Shown here one piece after another: positions 9,077-18,073 of a stretch of 47,442 nucleotides of DNA. The DNA is from Rhodospirillales bacterium. Its GTDB lineage: Bacteria > Pseudomonadota > Alphaproteobacteria > BOG-932 > Roseiterribacteraceae. How positions within the stretch are numbered: position 1 is the stretch's first letter; each line of letters starts with the position of its first letter. A program made the translations under genes and the position numbers. Below the pieces are notes generated by a model. It searched no databases and had not been told where the DNA came from. It saw only the letters and a list, made by a program, of their open reading frames with translations. Location of the stretch: contig JAQGIF010000003.1 in assembly GCA_028291345.1 (NCBI GenBank), positions 1 through 47,442 on the forward strand, given 5' to 3'.

Positions 9077-11287
9077 TCAGTGGCTGCGGGCGCGGTCGAC
9101 CTGATTAATCACTGGCGTCGCGCGCAGCACCGCGATGATGTTGGTCAGGTGCTTCAGATCGTGCACCTGAATATCGATCAGCAGGTCCCAGAAATCGATC
9201 GAGCGGCTAGTGATCCTCAGATTGATGATATTGCCGCCATTACGGCCGATCACCGTCGATAGTGTTCCCAGGCTGCCCGGCTCGTTGGCGATGGTGACGA
9301 ACAGCCGCCCGACATGCTCGGTCGCATCGGCATCATCGCCCCAGGATATGTCGAGCCAGCGCTCCGGCGTTTCCGAGAAGCTTTCCAGCGTTTCGCAATC
9401 GATCGTATGGACGGTGACGCCCTTGCCGGTGGTGACGATGCCGACGATGCGGTCGCCCGGCAGCGGATGACAGCAGCGGGCGAAATGGACGGCGAGGCCC
9501 GGTATGAGACCGCGGATCGGCAGGGGCCGTTCCTTCCCCTTGGCCCGCGCTTTCGGCGGAAACGGCAGAACCTTGGTCTCGATGGCCTCGTCCAACGTCG
9601 CGGGCATGTGCTTTTCCGGGGGGAAAAGCGCAACGGCGATTTCACGCGTGGTCCGGTTGCCGGCCCCGATCTCAGCGTAAAGGTCGTCGAGCGTCTCCGC
9701 ATGGACGGTTTCCAGCGCTGCGTGCAGCATTTTCTCGCTGAACTCGTGCCCGTCCTGGCGGAAGGTCTTCTGCAGCATCGCCTTGCCGAGGGTCACATAT
9801 TCCTGGCGCTGCTGATTGCGGATATAGCGGCGGATGCGCGCCCGAGCCTTGCCGGTGACGACGAACCGCTCCCAGGCCGGCGACGGCGTCTGGTTCTTCG
9901 ACCGGATAATATCGACCTGGTCGCCATTGCTGAGCTTGCTGTTCAGCGGAACGATGCGGCCGTTCACCTTGGCGCCGACACAATGATCGCCCACTTCGGA
10001 ATGGACCGCATAGGCGAAATCCACCGGTGTCGCGCCGCGCGGCAGGGCGATCAGGTCGCCCTTGGGCGTGAAGCAGAAAACCTGGTCCTGAAACAGCTCC
10101 AGCTTTGTATGCTCGAGGAACTCTTCCGGCTTCTGCGCCTGATCGACGATTTCGAGTAGTTCGCGCAGCCAGCGATATTGCTTGCCGTCGGAACGGGTAT
10201 TGGATTTGTAGGCCCAGTGCGCCGCGACACCGAGTTCGGCCTCCTCATGCATCTCGCGAGTACGAATCTGGATCTCGATACGCTGGCGTTCGGGCCCGAT
10301 CGCGGCGGTATGGAGGCTGCGATAGCCGTTGGGCTTGGGTGTCGAGATATAGTCCTTGAAGCGCCCTGGCACGGTCGGATAGCGGCCATGGATCACGCCT
10401 AAGACCTGGTAGCATTCGGCGATGTTGTCGACGACGATCCGGAAGGCCATGATGTCAGACAGCTGCTCGAAGGCGACGTTCTTGACCTGCATCTTGCGCC
10501 AGATCGAATAGGGCGACTTTTCGCGGCCCGACACCGAAGCGGCGATATTCTCTTCCGCCATGTCCCGCTCGAGCGCGGCTACGATGCGGCCGGGAAGATC
10601 CCCCCCTTCCTGCCGCAGGAACGACAGGCGCGACATAATGCCGTCACGCGCATCGGGATAAAGCTCGGCGAAAGCCATATCCTCCAGTTCGTCCTTGATG
10701 CCGTGTATGCCGATGCGTTCTGCCAGCGGGGCGTAGATTTCGAGCGTTTCGCGCGCGATGCGGCGGCGCTTCATTTTGTCGCCGATATAATGCAGCGTCC
10801 GCATATTATGCAGACGGTCGGCCAACTTCACCAGCAGGACCCTGATATCCTCGGACATGGCCAGCAGCAGCTTGCGGAAATTCTCCGCCTGCTTGGTCTG
10901 ATCGTTCGGGCCGCCAGGATCGACATTCTGCAATTCGATCCGCGACAGCTTGGTCACGCCGTCGACCAGCCGGGCAATTTCCTTGCCGAACAGGCGCTCA
11001 ACGTCAGCCAGGGTCGCCGCCGTGTCCTCGATCGTGTCATGCAACAGCGCCGTGACGATGGACGCGCTGTCGAGCTTCATCTCCGTCAGGATACCGGCGA
11101 CTTCGAGCGGGTGAGAGAAATAGGAATCGCCGGATGCGCGCAACTGGCTGCCATGCATCTTCAGCGAATAGACATAGGCGCGATTCAGCGCGTCTTCGTC
11201 CGCACTGGGATCATAGGCCTTAACCCGCTCGACTAGTTCGTACTGGCGGATTATCGGACGCTTCGATGGTTCTGCGGCCGCGCTCAT
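9077..11287 (-). CDS. rsh: Bifunctional (p)ppGpp synthetase/hydrolase (Rsh)
   Basis: Controls the stringent-response alarmone. In order: an HD hydrolase domain (SHPLEVAGIL with His59, then LLHDTIEDT with His83–Asp84); the synthetase domain with RFKDYISTPKPNGYRSLHT and the EIQIRT catalytic glutamate; a TGS domain (FCFTPKGDLIALPRGATPVDFAY); and a C-terminal ACT domain (EPGSLGTLSTVIGRNGGNIINL). The RFKD motif is the version found in bifunctional SpoT/Rsh enzymes rather than the EXDD of synthetase-only RelA. The intact HD residues agree with hydrolase activity. At 736 residues it is full length. It follows rpoZ, the same pairing as spoT–rpoZ in E. coli. Confidence 0.95.
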   Translation of the reverse strand: MSAAAEPSKRPIIRQYELVERVKAYDPSADEDALNRAYVYSLKMHGSQLRASGDSYFSHPLEVAGILTEMKLDSASIVTALLHDTIEDTAATLADVERLFGKEIARLVDGVTKLSRIELQNVDPGGPNDQTKQAENFRKLLLAMSEDIRVLLVKLADRLHNMRTLHYIGDKMKRRRIARETLEIYAPLAERIGIHGIKDELEDMAFAELYPDARDGIMSRLSFLRQEGGDLPGRIVAALERDMAEENIAASVSGREKSPYSIWRKMQVKNVAFEQLSDIMAFRIVVDNIAECYQVLGVIHGRYPTVPGRFKDYISTPKPNGYRSLHTAAIGPERQRIEIQIRTREMHEEAELGVAAHWAYKSNTRSDGKQYRWLRELLEIVDQAQKPEEFLEHTKLELFQDQVFCFTPKGDLIALPRGATPVDFAYAVHSEVGDHCVGAKVNGRIVPLNSKLSNGDQVDIIRSKNQTPSPAWERFVVTGKARARIRRYIRNQQRQEYVTLGKAMLQKTFRQDGHEFSEKMLHAALETVHAETLDDLYAEIGAGNRTTREIAVALFPPEKHMPATLDEAIETKVLPFPPKARAKGKERPLPIRGLIPGLAVHFARCCHPLPGDRIVGIVTTGKGVTVHTIDCETLESFSETPERWLDISWGDDADATEHVGRLFVTIANEPGSLGTLSTVIGRNGGNIINLRITSRSIDFWDLLIDIQVHDLKHLTNIIAVLRATPVINQVDRARSH

Positions 11288-11384
11288 TCAGCCCAACTAG
11301 TCAGGTAGGCCATGGAGGTCAGGTTGGCCACGGTCTAAACTAACCGCGCAAGCGCCGGTGGCGTTCGGCGCTCCCTGGACAAAT

Positions 11385-11846
11385 TTACTCGTCTTCAGCC
11401 GAGAAATCGTCGGCCGGCTCCATCCCGTGCCCCGGGATTGATTCTTCATCGTCGTCTAAGGCGGAGTCGAGATTGGCGTCGTCGCCCATGGCGAGTTCGT
11501 CCTCGTCGCCGTGATCGATCATGCCTTCCTCGGCCAGGGTCTGCAGTTCGCCATCCGGGCGAATCCAGCCCTGCTCGCCTTCCATGAGGTCGATGATCTC
11601 ATCCTCATGTTCATCGGTTGGGATGACCTTCTGATGGCCGCGGACCAGCGATTCCTTCAGCTCGTCGAGAACCACCGTCTCTTCCGCGATTTCGCGGAGC
11701 GCGACGACTGGGTTCTTGTCGTTGTCCCGATCGATGGTCAAAGTCATTCCGCCGCCGATCTCTCGCGCGCGCTGCGACGCCATCATGACCAGTTCGAAAC
11801 GATTGGGAATCTTGATAACGCAATCTTCGGCAGTAACGCGCGCCAT
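11385..11846 (-). CDS. rpoZ: RNA polymerase omega subunit
   Basis: Small subunit that helps assemble and stabilise beta-prime and can bind ppGpp. The conserved N-terminal fold is clear ([20 protein letters not shown], then [11 protein letters not shown], then [12 protein letters not shown]). The protein is 153 residues, well beyond the 91 of E. coli. The extra C-terminal 70 residues are strongly acidic, rich in Asp and Glu, and low in complexity, as often seen in alphaproteobacterial omega. The rsh gene follows after 97 bp containing an AGCGCC/GGCGCT stem with no T-tract. The upstream 217 bp toward the methyltransferase gene hold no recognised gene. Confidence 0.92.
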   Translation of the reverse strand: MARVTAEDCVIKIPNRFELVMMASQRAREIGGGMTLTIDRDNDKNPVVALREIAEETVVLDELKESLVRGHQKVIPTDEHEDEIIDLMEGEQGWIRPDGELQTLAEEGMIDHGDEDELAMGDDANLDSALDDDEESIPGHGMEPADDFSAEDE

Positions 11847-12063
11847 AATCCTAATGCCCCAGCGATGTTAGCTTGATCAATACATGTAAATCGGCGGCAC
11901 TCCCAGCGCAAGGGCCGCAGGGCGGAGGTAGCGAATCTGTTTGGAATTTCGAGCGGCACGACGAGTGGACGTTCGATTGCTCTCGGCAAGTGAATCTCAC
12001 ACACCGAACCTTGCGCCCTGAGCAAATAATGTGAAGATCTGTTACTACCCCAAAATCGCCCGC

Positions 12064-12630
12064 TTAGAATCCAAAAAACCCCTGAGCCGGTCGCAGTGGC
12101 TCCACATTAACGCCTTCCAATTCGAGCATGCGGATCTTAGCCACCGAGCCGCCTGGCGCCGAAAAACCCCCAACTTTGCCGCCAGCCGCCAAAACCCTGT
12201 GGCAAGGGATGATCAGCGCCACCGGATTCTTGGCCATGGCTTGACCGACGTCGCGGGCGGTCTCTGGCCCGGCGCCGAGTTCCTTCGCCAAAGTGCCATA
12301 GGTGGTTGTGCAGCCCCATCGGACCTGCCGCGCCGCGCCATAGATCCGCTTGAAGAACGTGTCCTGGTCAGCGAGGTCGAGCTTGAACCCTGAAAAATCC
12401 GTCTCCTCGCCCTCGAAATACCGCTTTACGGCGGCGACTGCTTCCACCACCTCGGGCGTGGGCGCGCCGGGTGCGACTCCGGGCGTCCGGCGCAGCAGAA
12501 TTCGTTTGGCCTGTTCAGCGCTTCTTGTCGGCAACTGGAAGCGCGTGATGCCGACGTCGTTCCAGGCGATGCCGCAGAAGCCGCTTGCGGTTTCGAAAAT
12601 GAGATAATGATGCACTGTCTGGCCCATCAC
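12064..12630 (-). CDS. ogt: Methylated-DNA–protein-cysteine S-methyltransferase
   Basis: Suicide repair protein that takes the alkyl group from O6-alkylguanine. The acceptor cysteine is Cys143 in ALIIPCHRVLAAGG. The helix-turn-helix region includes YGTLAKELG and the arginine-finger region lies near TARDVGQAMAKNP; the C-terminal segment is GGFSAPGGSVAKIRMLELEG. At 188 residues it is a stand-alone Ogt type without an Ada regulatory domain. Two ATG codons are adjacent at the start. It is transcribed towards rpoZ. The symbol ogt is by family resemblance. Confidence 0.9.
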   Translation of the reverse strand: MMGQTVHHYLIFETASGFCGIAWNDVGITRFQLPTRSAEQAKRILLRRTPGVAPGAPTPEVVEAVAAVKRYFEGEETDFSGFKLDLADQDTFFKRIYGAARQVRWGCTTTYGTLAKELGAGPETARDVGQAMAKNPVALIIPCHRVLAAGGKVGGFSAPGGSVAKIRMLELEGVNVEPLRPAQGFFGF

Positions 12631-13107
12631 ATGGTTGTCGCATTTCGATCGAACATGGAAATCGTGGGGCTAAAACGAGAATTCAACCCGATCCCTGCGT
12701 CAAGTCTGGCTACAGAAAGACTGTCCGATTCGGAATCAGCAAGTCGACGAGCCTCGGTGATGGGTTGAAAGCTAATGCTCGCCGGAACGTCCGTTTCGAG
12801 CGGCGAACAGCCCGCCAAAGTCCGTCGCGGCTCAGAAAACCGTCGAGCTGATTTCAAACTGGCCTACTGCCAGGCGGTGGATTAAAATTTTTCTCCCGAT
12901 GGATGGCTTCGGGCATACATCCTATGACAAGCGAGGGCCGAAGGCGAAGAAGTCGCTGAACAAAGCGACCTCCGCCAAATTTGCGAATTCGGCACTGGTT
13001 GATGAGGTCGGGCGCTTTACATCAAAGCTCATATTGTCCCATCGGCGCATTTAGCGCCGGAACTATAATTTTAGTCGGGGTGTTCCCCACCATATTTGAG
13101 AGACATC
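12631..13107. other. Intergenic region with one possible 51-residue ORF
   Basis: A 477-bp stretch between the divergent methyltransferase and NYN genes. The only frame of note is a lysine-rich 51-codon plus-strand ORF at 12899–13054 (it opens MDGFGHTSYDKRGPKAKK). It has no convincing ribosome binding site and I recognise no family. An AT-rich stretch (AACTATAATTTTAG near 13060) and the short inverted repeat GGGGTGTTCCCC just upstream of the NYN gene may be promoter or operator elements. Confidence 0.3.
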
Positions 13108-13806
13108 ATGTTTAATGAAAATTCGACAAAGCCAGACGATCCCGATGCCGATGCGCCGGCACGGAATGGCGATAACGGCATATTCTATAAGGAAGATCGG
13201 CTCGCCATCTTCATCGACGGCGCGAATCTTTACGGCGCGGCGCGGTCGCTCGGTTTCGAGATCGATTACAAGAAGCTGCTCAAATGGGGCGCATCCAAGG
13301 GCCGGCTGGTCCGTGCCTTCTATTATACCGCGCTGATCGAAGACCAGGAGTATTCGCCGATCCGGCCGCTGGTCGATTGGCTGGATTATAACGGCTACAC
13401 GATGGTCACCAAGCCGACCAAGGAATTCACCGATGCGTCGGGCCGCCGCAAGATCAAAGGCAATATGGATATCGAATTGGCCGTCGACGTGATGGAGATG
13501 GCCGATCATGTGAATCATATATTGCTGTTCTCGGGCGACGGCGACTTTCGCAGGCTTGTTGAATCGGTCCAGCGCAAGGGCGTGCGGATCACCGTAGTCT
13601 CGACCGTAAGGTCCCAGCCGCCGATGGTCGCCGACGAGCTGCGCCGGCAGGCCGATCACTTCCTCGAGCTCCAGACGCTCGCGCCCTTTATCGCGCGGAA
13701 GCATCAGCAGCGCCCCTACCCTGCAGAAACGGATGAGGATGAGGAAGAGGGCCCGGGCGCCCTGCCCGCTCATGTGACCCGGCCGCGGGGCGTGGTCGAG
13801 AATTAG
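13108..13806 (+). CDS. NYN domain (LabA/DUF88-like) protein, putative RNase
   Basis: A 232-residue protein with a PIN-like NYN fold. The acidic metal-site residues of the family are visible: Asp37 in IFIDGANLYG, Asp121 in GNMDIELAVDVMEMA, and Asp144/Asp146 in FSGDGDFRRL. NYN proteins are predicted or shown to be metal-dependent ribonucleases; the substrate here is unknown. The first 28 residues are hydrophilic and probably disordered, and the C-terminus has an acidic patch (ETDEDEEEG). The ATG at 13108 is chosen because GAGAG lies about 6 bases upstream; a TTG at 13096 is also in frame. It is convergent with the DUF885 gene, 20 bases away. Confidence 0.85.
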   Translation: MFNENSTKPDDPDADAPARNGDNGIFYKEDRLAIFIDGANLYGAARSLGFEIDYKKLLKWGASKGRLVRAFYYTALIEDQEYSPIRPLVDWLDYNGYTMVTKPTKEFTDASGRRKIKGNMDIELAVDVMEMADHVNHILLFSGDGDFRRLVESVQRKGVRITVVSTVRSQPPMVADELRRQADHFLELQTLAPFIARKHQQRPYPAETDEDEEEGPGALPAHVTRPRGVVEN

Positions 13807-13826
13807 GCCGCCGGAAATCCGACGAC

Positions 13827-15656
13827 CTACTTCGCCCGCTCCACATACTGATCGATGACCTGGTCCAAGACTGCGAGGGGCAGCGCGCCGGACAGCAGGC
13901 CGGCATGGTGGAAGGCCCTGAGGTCGAATTTCGGCCCGAGCGCCTGCCGCGCCCGGTCACGCGCTTTGAGCCAGGTCAGCTTGCCCAGCATGTAGCTGCA
14001 GGCTTGGCCTGGCCAGACGCAGTAGCGTTCGATCTCGGTGACCGCCGCGGTCTCTTTCTCGCCCAGCGTGTCGACGTAATAGGCGACGGTCTTCTCGCGG
14101 CTCCAGCCCTTGGCGTGCATCCCCGAATCGACGACCAGCCGCACCGCGCGGAACAACGCAGCCTGCAACTGACCAATGCGCCCGAGCGGATCGCTGTCAT
14201 ACATCCCCATCTCTATCGCCAGCTGCTCGGCATAAAGCGCCCAGCCTTCGCCATAACCGGAAAAGAATAGTATTTTTCGGATCAGCGGCAGGCCTGTCGT
14301 TTCATTCGACAGGCTGATCTGCAAGTGGTGGCCGGGGATCGACTCGTGATAAGTCAAGGTCGACAGGCCCCAGCTCGGAAGTTCCGCCGTGTCGCGCAGG
14401 TTGATGTAATAGGCGCCGGGCCGCGCGCCATCCAACGAGCCCGGCTGATAATAGCCGCCGGGCGCGCCGGCCTCGATATTCTTCGGTACGCGCCTGATCT
14501 CGACTTTGGATTTGGGCAAAATGTCGAAATATCCAGGAAGTTTGGCCAGAACGACCGCGACTTTGGCGTTCAGGTCCGCGATCATTTTCACCTTCGCCGC
14601 GTCGGTGTTTTCATAGAGATATTTCGGGTCCGAGGCCATGATCGACAGCCGCGTGCCGACGCTCTTGTCGTTGAGGCCCTGGGCTTTCAGCAACGGGTCG
14701 AGCTCGGCCGAAAGGCTCTCGACCAAGTCGAGTCCGGCCTGGTGGATCTCGTCCGGCGACAGGCCCGAGGTCGTGTATTTCTTGAGCGACACGCGGTAAT
14801 AGTCACTGCCCTTGGGCAGACGGGCCACGCCGGCGTCGTGACCTGCCATCGGGCGCAGTTCCTTGAGATAAGCCGCCTGCCGTGCCAGCGCCGGCAGGAC
14901 CTTGCCAGTATAGATCGCCGCGGCCTTGGCTTCGTAATCGCCCGATAGGCCTTTCTCTCTGGCGCGACGGCCAATCGACTTCACGATCGTCGCCTTGTCG
15001 GCCGGCGTATCGAGAAAGGCATTCATCTGGACGAGCGTCTTGTCGATGACGAAATCCGGCGGCACGACGCCATTCTCGACGTCATGACGCACCTGTTCCA
15101 ACTCCTGGTCCATCATTGTCGCGAAGGCATTCAGCCGCGCCATATAGGACTCTGCATCCGCCGCGCTCTCGATGGCATGTTCGGTGTCCAAGAAATCGGG
15201 GATGCTCTGATAGGAACCGGTCAACTGGCTGAGGATATAGGGCGCGCCCGAGCCGCCGCCGCCATAGTTGAAGCCGCGGTCGCCCTCATCCTCGACCGCG
15301 AGCGTGAACATCACCGTATCGTAATTGGCGGCGTCGAGACCGCTCAGCGCGGCGCGGTCTATCGCCTTCAGCCGTTCGATGCGGCGTGCATTGTCGATCT
15401 TCTCTTTCGCGGTGGCCGCCAGCGAGACATCGCTCAGCCGCGATTTCAGCTCCGCTAGTTCGTCTTTATCGAGCCCCAGGCTGGTGGCGGTTTCCGGCGA
15501 ACGCTGGAGCTGTTCCTGAACGAATGTGTCGAACAGGGCGTTCATCGCCTTCGCTTCCACCGCCGACGAAGGTTTTGCCGGCTCTCCAAACGCAGCGACA
15601 ACCGGGAGGAGCGCGGCGGCAGATCCATTCAGCAGTAGATCACGACGATTAAGCAT
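13827..15656 (-). CDS. DUF885 family exported protein, putative metallopeptidase
   Basis: 609 residues from the ATG at 15656. The N-terminus (NRRDLLLNGSAAALLPVVAAFG) is a twin-arginine-like signal peptide, so the protein is probably periplasmic. The DUF885 hallmark is TYHESIPGHHLQ at about residues 435–446, an HE…H pattern consistent with zinc binding, followed by the GYGEGWALYAEQL element that usually supplies the third ligand. Family members are regarded as probable peptidases or carboxypeptidases, but the substrate is unknown. An upstream in-frame ATG would bury the signal peptide and run into the divergent gene, so it was rejected. Confidence 0.88.
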   Translation of the reverse strand: MLNRRDLLLNGSAAALLPVVAAFGEPAKPSSAVEAKAMNALFDTFVQEQLQRSPETATSLGLDKDELAELKSRLSDVSLAATAKEKIDNARRIERLKAIDRAALSGLDAANYDTVMFTLAVEDEGDRGFNYGGGGSGAPYILSQLTGSYQSIPDFLDTEHAIESAADAESYMARLNAFATMMDQELEQVRHDVENGVVPPDFVIDKTLVQMNAFLDTPADKATIVKSIGRRAREKGLSGDYEAKAAAIYTGKVLPALARQAAYLKELRPMAGHDAGVARLPKGSDYYRVSLKKYTTSGLSPDEIHQAGLDLVESLSAELDPLLKAQGLNDKSVGTRLSIMASDPKYLYENTDAAKVKMIADLNAKVAVVLAKLPGYFDILPKSKVEIRRVPKNIEAGAPGGYYQPGSLDGARPGAYYINLRDTAELPSWGLSTLTYHESIPGHHLQISLSNETTGLPLIRKILFFSGYGEGWALYAEQLAIEMGMYDSDPLGRIGQLQAALFRAVRLVVDSGMHAKGWSREKTVAYYVDTLGEKETAAVTEIERYCVWPGQACSYMLGKLTWLKARDRARQALGPKFDLRAFHHAGLLSGALPLAVLDQVIDQYVERAK

Positions 15657-15750
15657 AGTGGTAAGGTCCTGTGGTAGAAGGAAATGGCGGATGCCAGTCG
15701 CGGCATCGTCTTGCTTGATCTGCGCCCATGCTGCGTTAGAGTCTCGCGAC

Positions 15751-16215
15751 ATGATCACAACAATCCTGATCCGTCATGGCCTGCTGGCCGTCGCACTGCT
15801 CGGCGCGATTACCCACCAGGCGTTCAGCACTTCGAAACGCGTGCCGGCAGCCCAACAAAACTTCGTCGATAAGTTCCGCGCCGTGGGCGCGGCATCCTAC
15901 ACCAATGCGATCGTTATATTGTTCATCGTCACCTGCATTGGGGGCGCCCTGCTCTACCCAACCTATCGGCTCGATGTCCGTCCCACCTTGGAGGATCTCG
16001 ACCTTCGGGCCGCCAATGGGGTGTTCGAGATCAAGGAACATCTCGCCGCGATCGGTCTGGGGCTGCTCCCCGCATATTGGTTCTTCTGGCGGCAGCCCCT
16101 GACGATCGAGGGCGTCGTGGCCCGGCGCTACCTGACCTGGATTTTGGCCTTCATCATCTGGTGGAATTTCCTGGTCGGTCATGTCCTCAACAATATCAGG
16201 GGCCTGTTTCAATGA
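15751..16215 (+). CDS. Small integral membrane protein, unknown function
   Basis: 154 residues with about four hydrophobic segments: LLAVALLGAITHQAF near 10–24, IVILFIVTCIGGALLYPTY near 54–72, IGLGLLPAYWFFW near 104–116, and YLTWILAFIIWWNFLVGHV near 128–146. The short acidic/aromatic segments between them give no enzyme signature. The ATG at 15751 is chosen because upstream codons lie inside the divergent DUF885 signal-peptide region. It overlaps the next gene as ATGA, so the two are probably made together and may form one membrane complex. I do not recognise the family. Confidence 0.7.
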   Translation: MITTILIRHGLLAVALLGAITHQAFSTSKRVPAAQQNFVDKFRAVGAASYTNAIVILFIVTCIGGALLYPTYRLDVRPTLEDLDLRAANGVFEIKEHLAAIGLGLLPAYWFFWRQPLTIEGVVARRYLTWILAFIIWWNFLVGHVLNNIRGLFQ

Positions 16216-16526
16216 GCGGGCACGGCAGATTTTCAATATTTTCGATTCTGTTCGGGATCGTCTACACGCTCGCTTTCTTCTTCAATACGGCGTTGTTCAA
16301 ATATTACCCGCTGGTCGGGCAGTTCCACATCGTCGACCAGCCAAAGCCGGCCGGTCCGCCGATCTCATGGTACGGCTGGCTTGCTACGTCATTGCTAATC
16401 AGCCTGCCGTTTGCACTGATCGTCCCGCGCAAATGGGCCGACCGGCTTTCACCGAGCTGGGCCGGGCTGATTCCGGCGGCGCTGATTTTCCTGGTTCTGG
16501 TCTATGAGAAGCGCTGGTTTCTTTGA
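16212..16526 (+). CDS. Small integral membrane protein, partner of the preceding gene
   Basis: 104 residues with three hydrophobic segments: FSILFGIVYTLAFFFNTALF at the N-terminus, GWLATSLLISLPFALIVP near 53–70, and LIPAALIFLVLVYEKRWFL at the C-terminus. The region between segments 1 and 2 carries YYPLVGQFHIVDQPKPAGPP. Translation is coupled to the upstream membrane gene through a 4-base ATGA overlap. No known domain is recognised. Confidence 0.68.
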   Translation: MSGHGRFSIFSILFGIVYTLAFFFNTALFKYYPLVGQFHIVDQPKPAGPPISWYGWLATSLLISLPFALIVPRKWADRLSPSWAGLIPAALIFLVLVYEKRWFL

Positions 16527-16557
16527 GCTTGACCGAAGCGACCGGCACGCCCATTTT

Positions 16558-16586
16558 TTGACTGAGACCGGCTCGCATTATATGAT
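16558..16586 (+). promoter_or_regulatory. Near-consensus sigma-70-type promoter
   Basis: TTGACT at 16558–16563 and TATGAT at 16581–16586 are separated by exactly 17 bases. A strong GGGAGGGG ribosome binding site (16598–16605) precedes the ATG at 16610. The 5' untranslated region would be very short, about 17 bases. The elements are seen; activity is inferred. Confidence 0.6.
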
Positions 16587-16609
16587 GCGGGCTTCAAGGG
16601 AGGGGTCGA

Positions 16610-17053
16610 ATGAAACGCCCATATGGTTTTGGATTGGTCTTGGGGGGAAGCGTTCTCGGACTGGGCTTGATGGTGTCAGGCCTGGCGATGGCGAATGGCG
16701 GAGAATTCTTCCTGCCGGCGCCCGAGCATGGGAAAGTGGATCTGGTCTATTTCGGCCATATTAAGGACACCGACGGCAATTATCTCGACGATGCCGAGAT
16801 GACGATCCATGTCGACGGCATCGGCATGACCTTCCCCTTCGACAATGACAGCCCTGGCCATTACCGCAGCCCCGACATTGGCGCGCAGATCAAGGATAAT
16901 GGCGAAGCCGTGGATCCGACCAAGATCACCATCAGCTGCACCAAAAAAGGCTATAAGCAGGTCAAGCCGGCGACCACCGCCGTGCCGCCGAAGGCCGAGG
17001 GCACCTATGAGATCGACTTCGTGATGGCGAAGGAAATAGCGTCCTCGCAGTGA
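16610..17053 (+). CDS. Secreted hypothetical protein
   Basis: 147 residues with a clear Sec-type signal peptide (basic MKRP, then GLVLGGSVLGLGLMVSGLAMA) and likely cleavage after AMA. The mature part is a small beta-rich domain: VDLVYFGHIKDTDGNYLDDAEMTI resembles the first strands of carboxypeptidase-regulatory/transthyretin-like folds, and IDFVMAK ends it. One cysteine (ITISCTKKG) is present in the mature part. The function is unknown. A strong promoter and ribosome binding site directly upstream suggest high expression. It is convergent with the orphan binding-protein gene, 6 bases away. Confidence 0.75.
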   Translation: MKRPYGFGLVLGGSVLGLGLMVSGLAMANGGEFFLPAPEHGKVDLVYFGHIKDTDGNYLDDAEMTIHVDGIGMTFPFDNDSPGHYRSPDIGAQIKDNGEAVDPTKITISCTKKGYKQVKPATTAVPPKAEGTYEIDFVMAKEIASSQ

Positions 17054-17059
17054 TACCGT

Positions 17060-18073
17060 TTACCGGACCGGCGGGGCATATATAAGTCCGCCGTCGGTCC
17101 AGAGCCGATTGAACCCCCGATCCAGCCCGATAGCACTGTCCGCGCCGACATTGCGTGCAAAGATTTCACCGTAATTCCCGACGCCGCGGATGATGTCTGC
17201 GGCCCAATGCTCGGTGAGGCCAAGCGCCTTGCCATTTCCTGGAATGACGCCGAGCAGATACTTCACATTCGGATCGGCTGAACTCATTTTTTCCTTTATA
17301 TTTTCGCCTGTTACTCCGAGTTCTTCAGCCTCCATGATGGCGAAAACACTCCAGCGTACGATCTGGAAAAACCGGTCATCGCCCTGGCGGACCAGCGGCG
17401 CCAGCGGCTCCTTTGATATCTGCTCCGGCAGTATGTCGTAGTCGCGCGGCTTTTCTGCATCCGCCCGGATCGCGCCGAGCATGGTTTTGTCGGCGCTGTA
17501 GGCATCGCAACGGCCGCCGAAGAACGTCTTTTTCCCCTCCGCCCGATCCGCGACGATAACGGCTTTGAAGTCGAAATTGTTGTTCTGTGAATAGCGCACG
17601 AGATTGCCAGCCCAACCTTCCCCCGGCTCGACGCAGATGCGCTTTCCTCTCAACTGTACCGCGCTAGCCACGCCGGACGCCTTCGGGACCATGAATCCCT
17701 GCCCGTCATAATAGACGATCGGCCCGAACATCAGCCCCAGCGCGGCCTCGCGGGTCAAGGTCCAGGTCAGCCGGCGGACGACAAGGTCGAGTTCGGGATT
17801 GCGGCGGAAGATATCGACGCCGGACGCAGTGACGAACTTGACCTTGTCTGGTGTTCCGAAGATCGCAGCGGCAACAATGCGGCAGATGTCGGTATCGAAG
17901 CCGCTATGCTGGCCATCCTTGGTCACGGCCGAAAAGCCGCCAACGTCGGGGAGGATGCCGCAATTAACGAAGCCTCGGCTTTGGATTCGCTCAAGCCTGC
18001 CGGCCTGGGCCGGGACTGCCACGAGGCAGATAGCGACTAAAGCCAGCAGGCAGGCCCGCCAGAGACGCCTCAC
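17060..18073 (-). CDS. Amino-acid-type ABC transporter substrate-binding protein (AapJ-like), orphan
   Basis: A 337-residue periplasmic binding protein with a signal peptide ending VAVPAQA. The pattern [18 protein letters not shown] followed by [17 protein letters not shown], and [21 protein letters not shown]-like spacing (here [15 protein letters not shown]), matches the general L-amino-acid binding protein AapJ/BztA group. The ending [14 protein letters not shown] is also typical. No permease or ATPase gene lies nearby, so it may serve a transporter encoded elsewhere or act as a sensor. The start is GTG and overlaps the smpB stop as GTGA, so its translation depends on ribosomes finishing smpB. 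Confidence 0.86.
   Translation of the reverse strand: MRRLWRACLLALVAICLVAVPAQAGRLERIQSRGFVNCGILPDVGGFSAVTKDGQHSGFDTDICRIVAAAIFGTPDKVKFVTASGVDIFRRNPELDLVVRRLTWTLTREAALGLMFGPIVYYDGQGFMVPKASGVASAVQLRGKRICVEPGEGWAGNLVRYSQNNNFDFKAVIVADRAEGKKTFFGGRCDAYSADKTMLGAIRADAEKPRDYDILPEQISKEPLAPLVRQGDDRFFQIVRWSVFAIMEAEELGVTGENIKEKMSSADPNVKYLLGVIPGNGKALGLTEHWAADIIRGVGNYGEIFARNVGADSAIGLDRGFNRLWTDGGLIYAPPVR

Noticed and set aside
12627-12857. Minus-strand 76-codon frame upstream of the methyltransferase gene
   Set aside because: No ribosome site, no recognisable motif, and a serine/arginine-rich composition typical of chance frames in GC-rich DNA.
15526-15750. Upstream extension of the membrane protein starting at 15751
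   Set aside because: It runs antisense through the signal peptide of the DUF885 gene and lacks similarity; the ATG at 15751 begins the hydrophobic segment.
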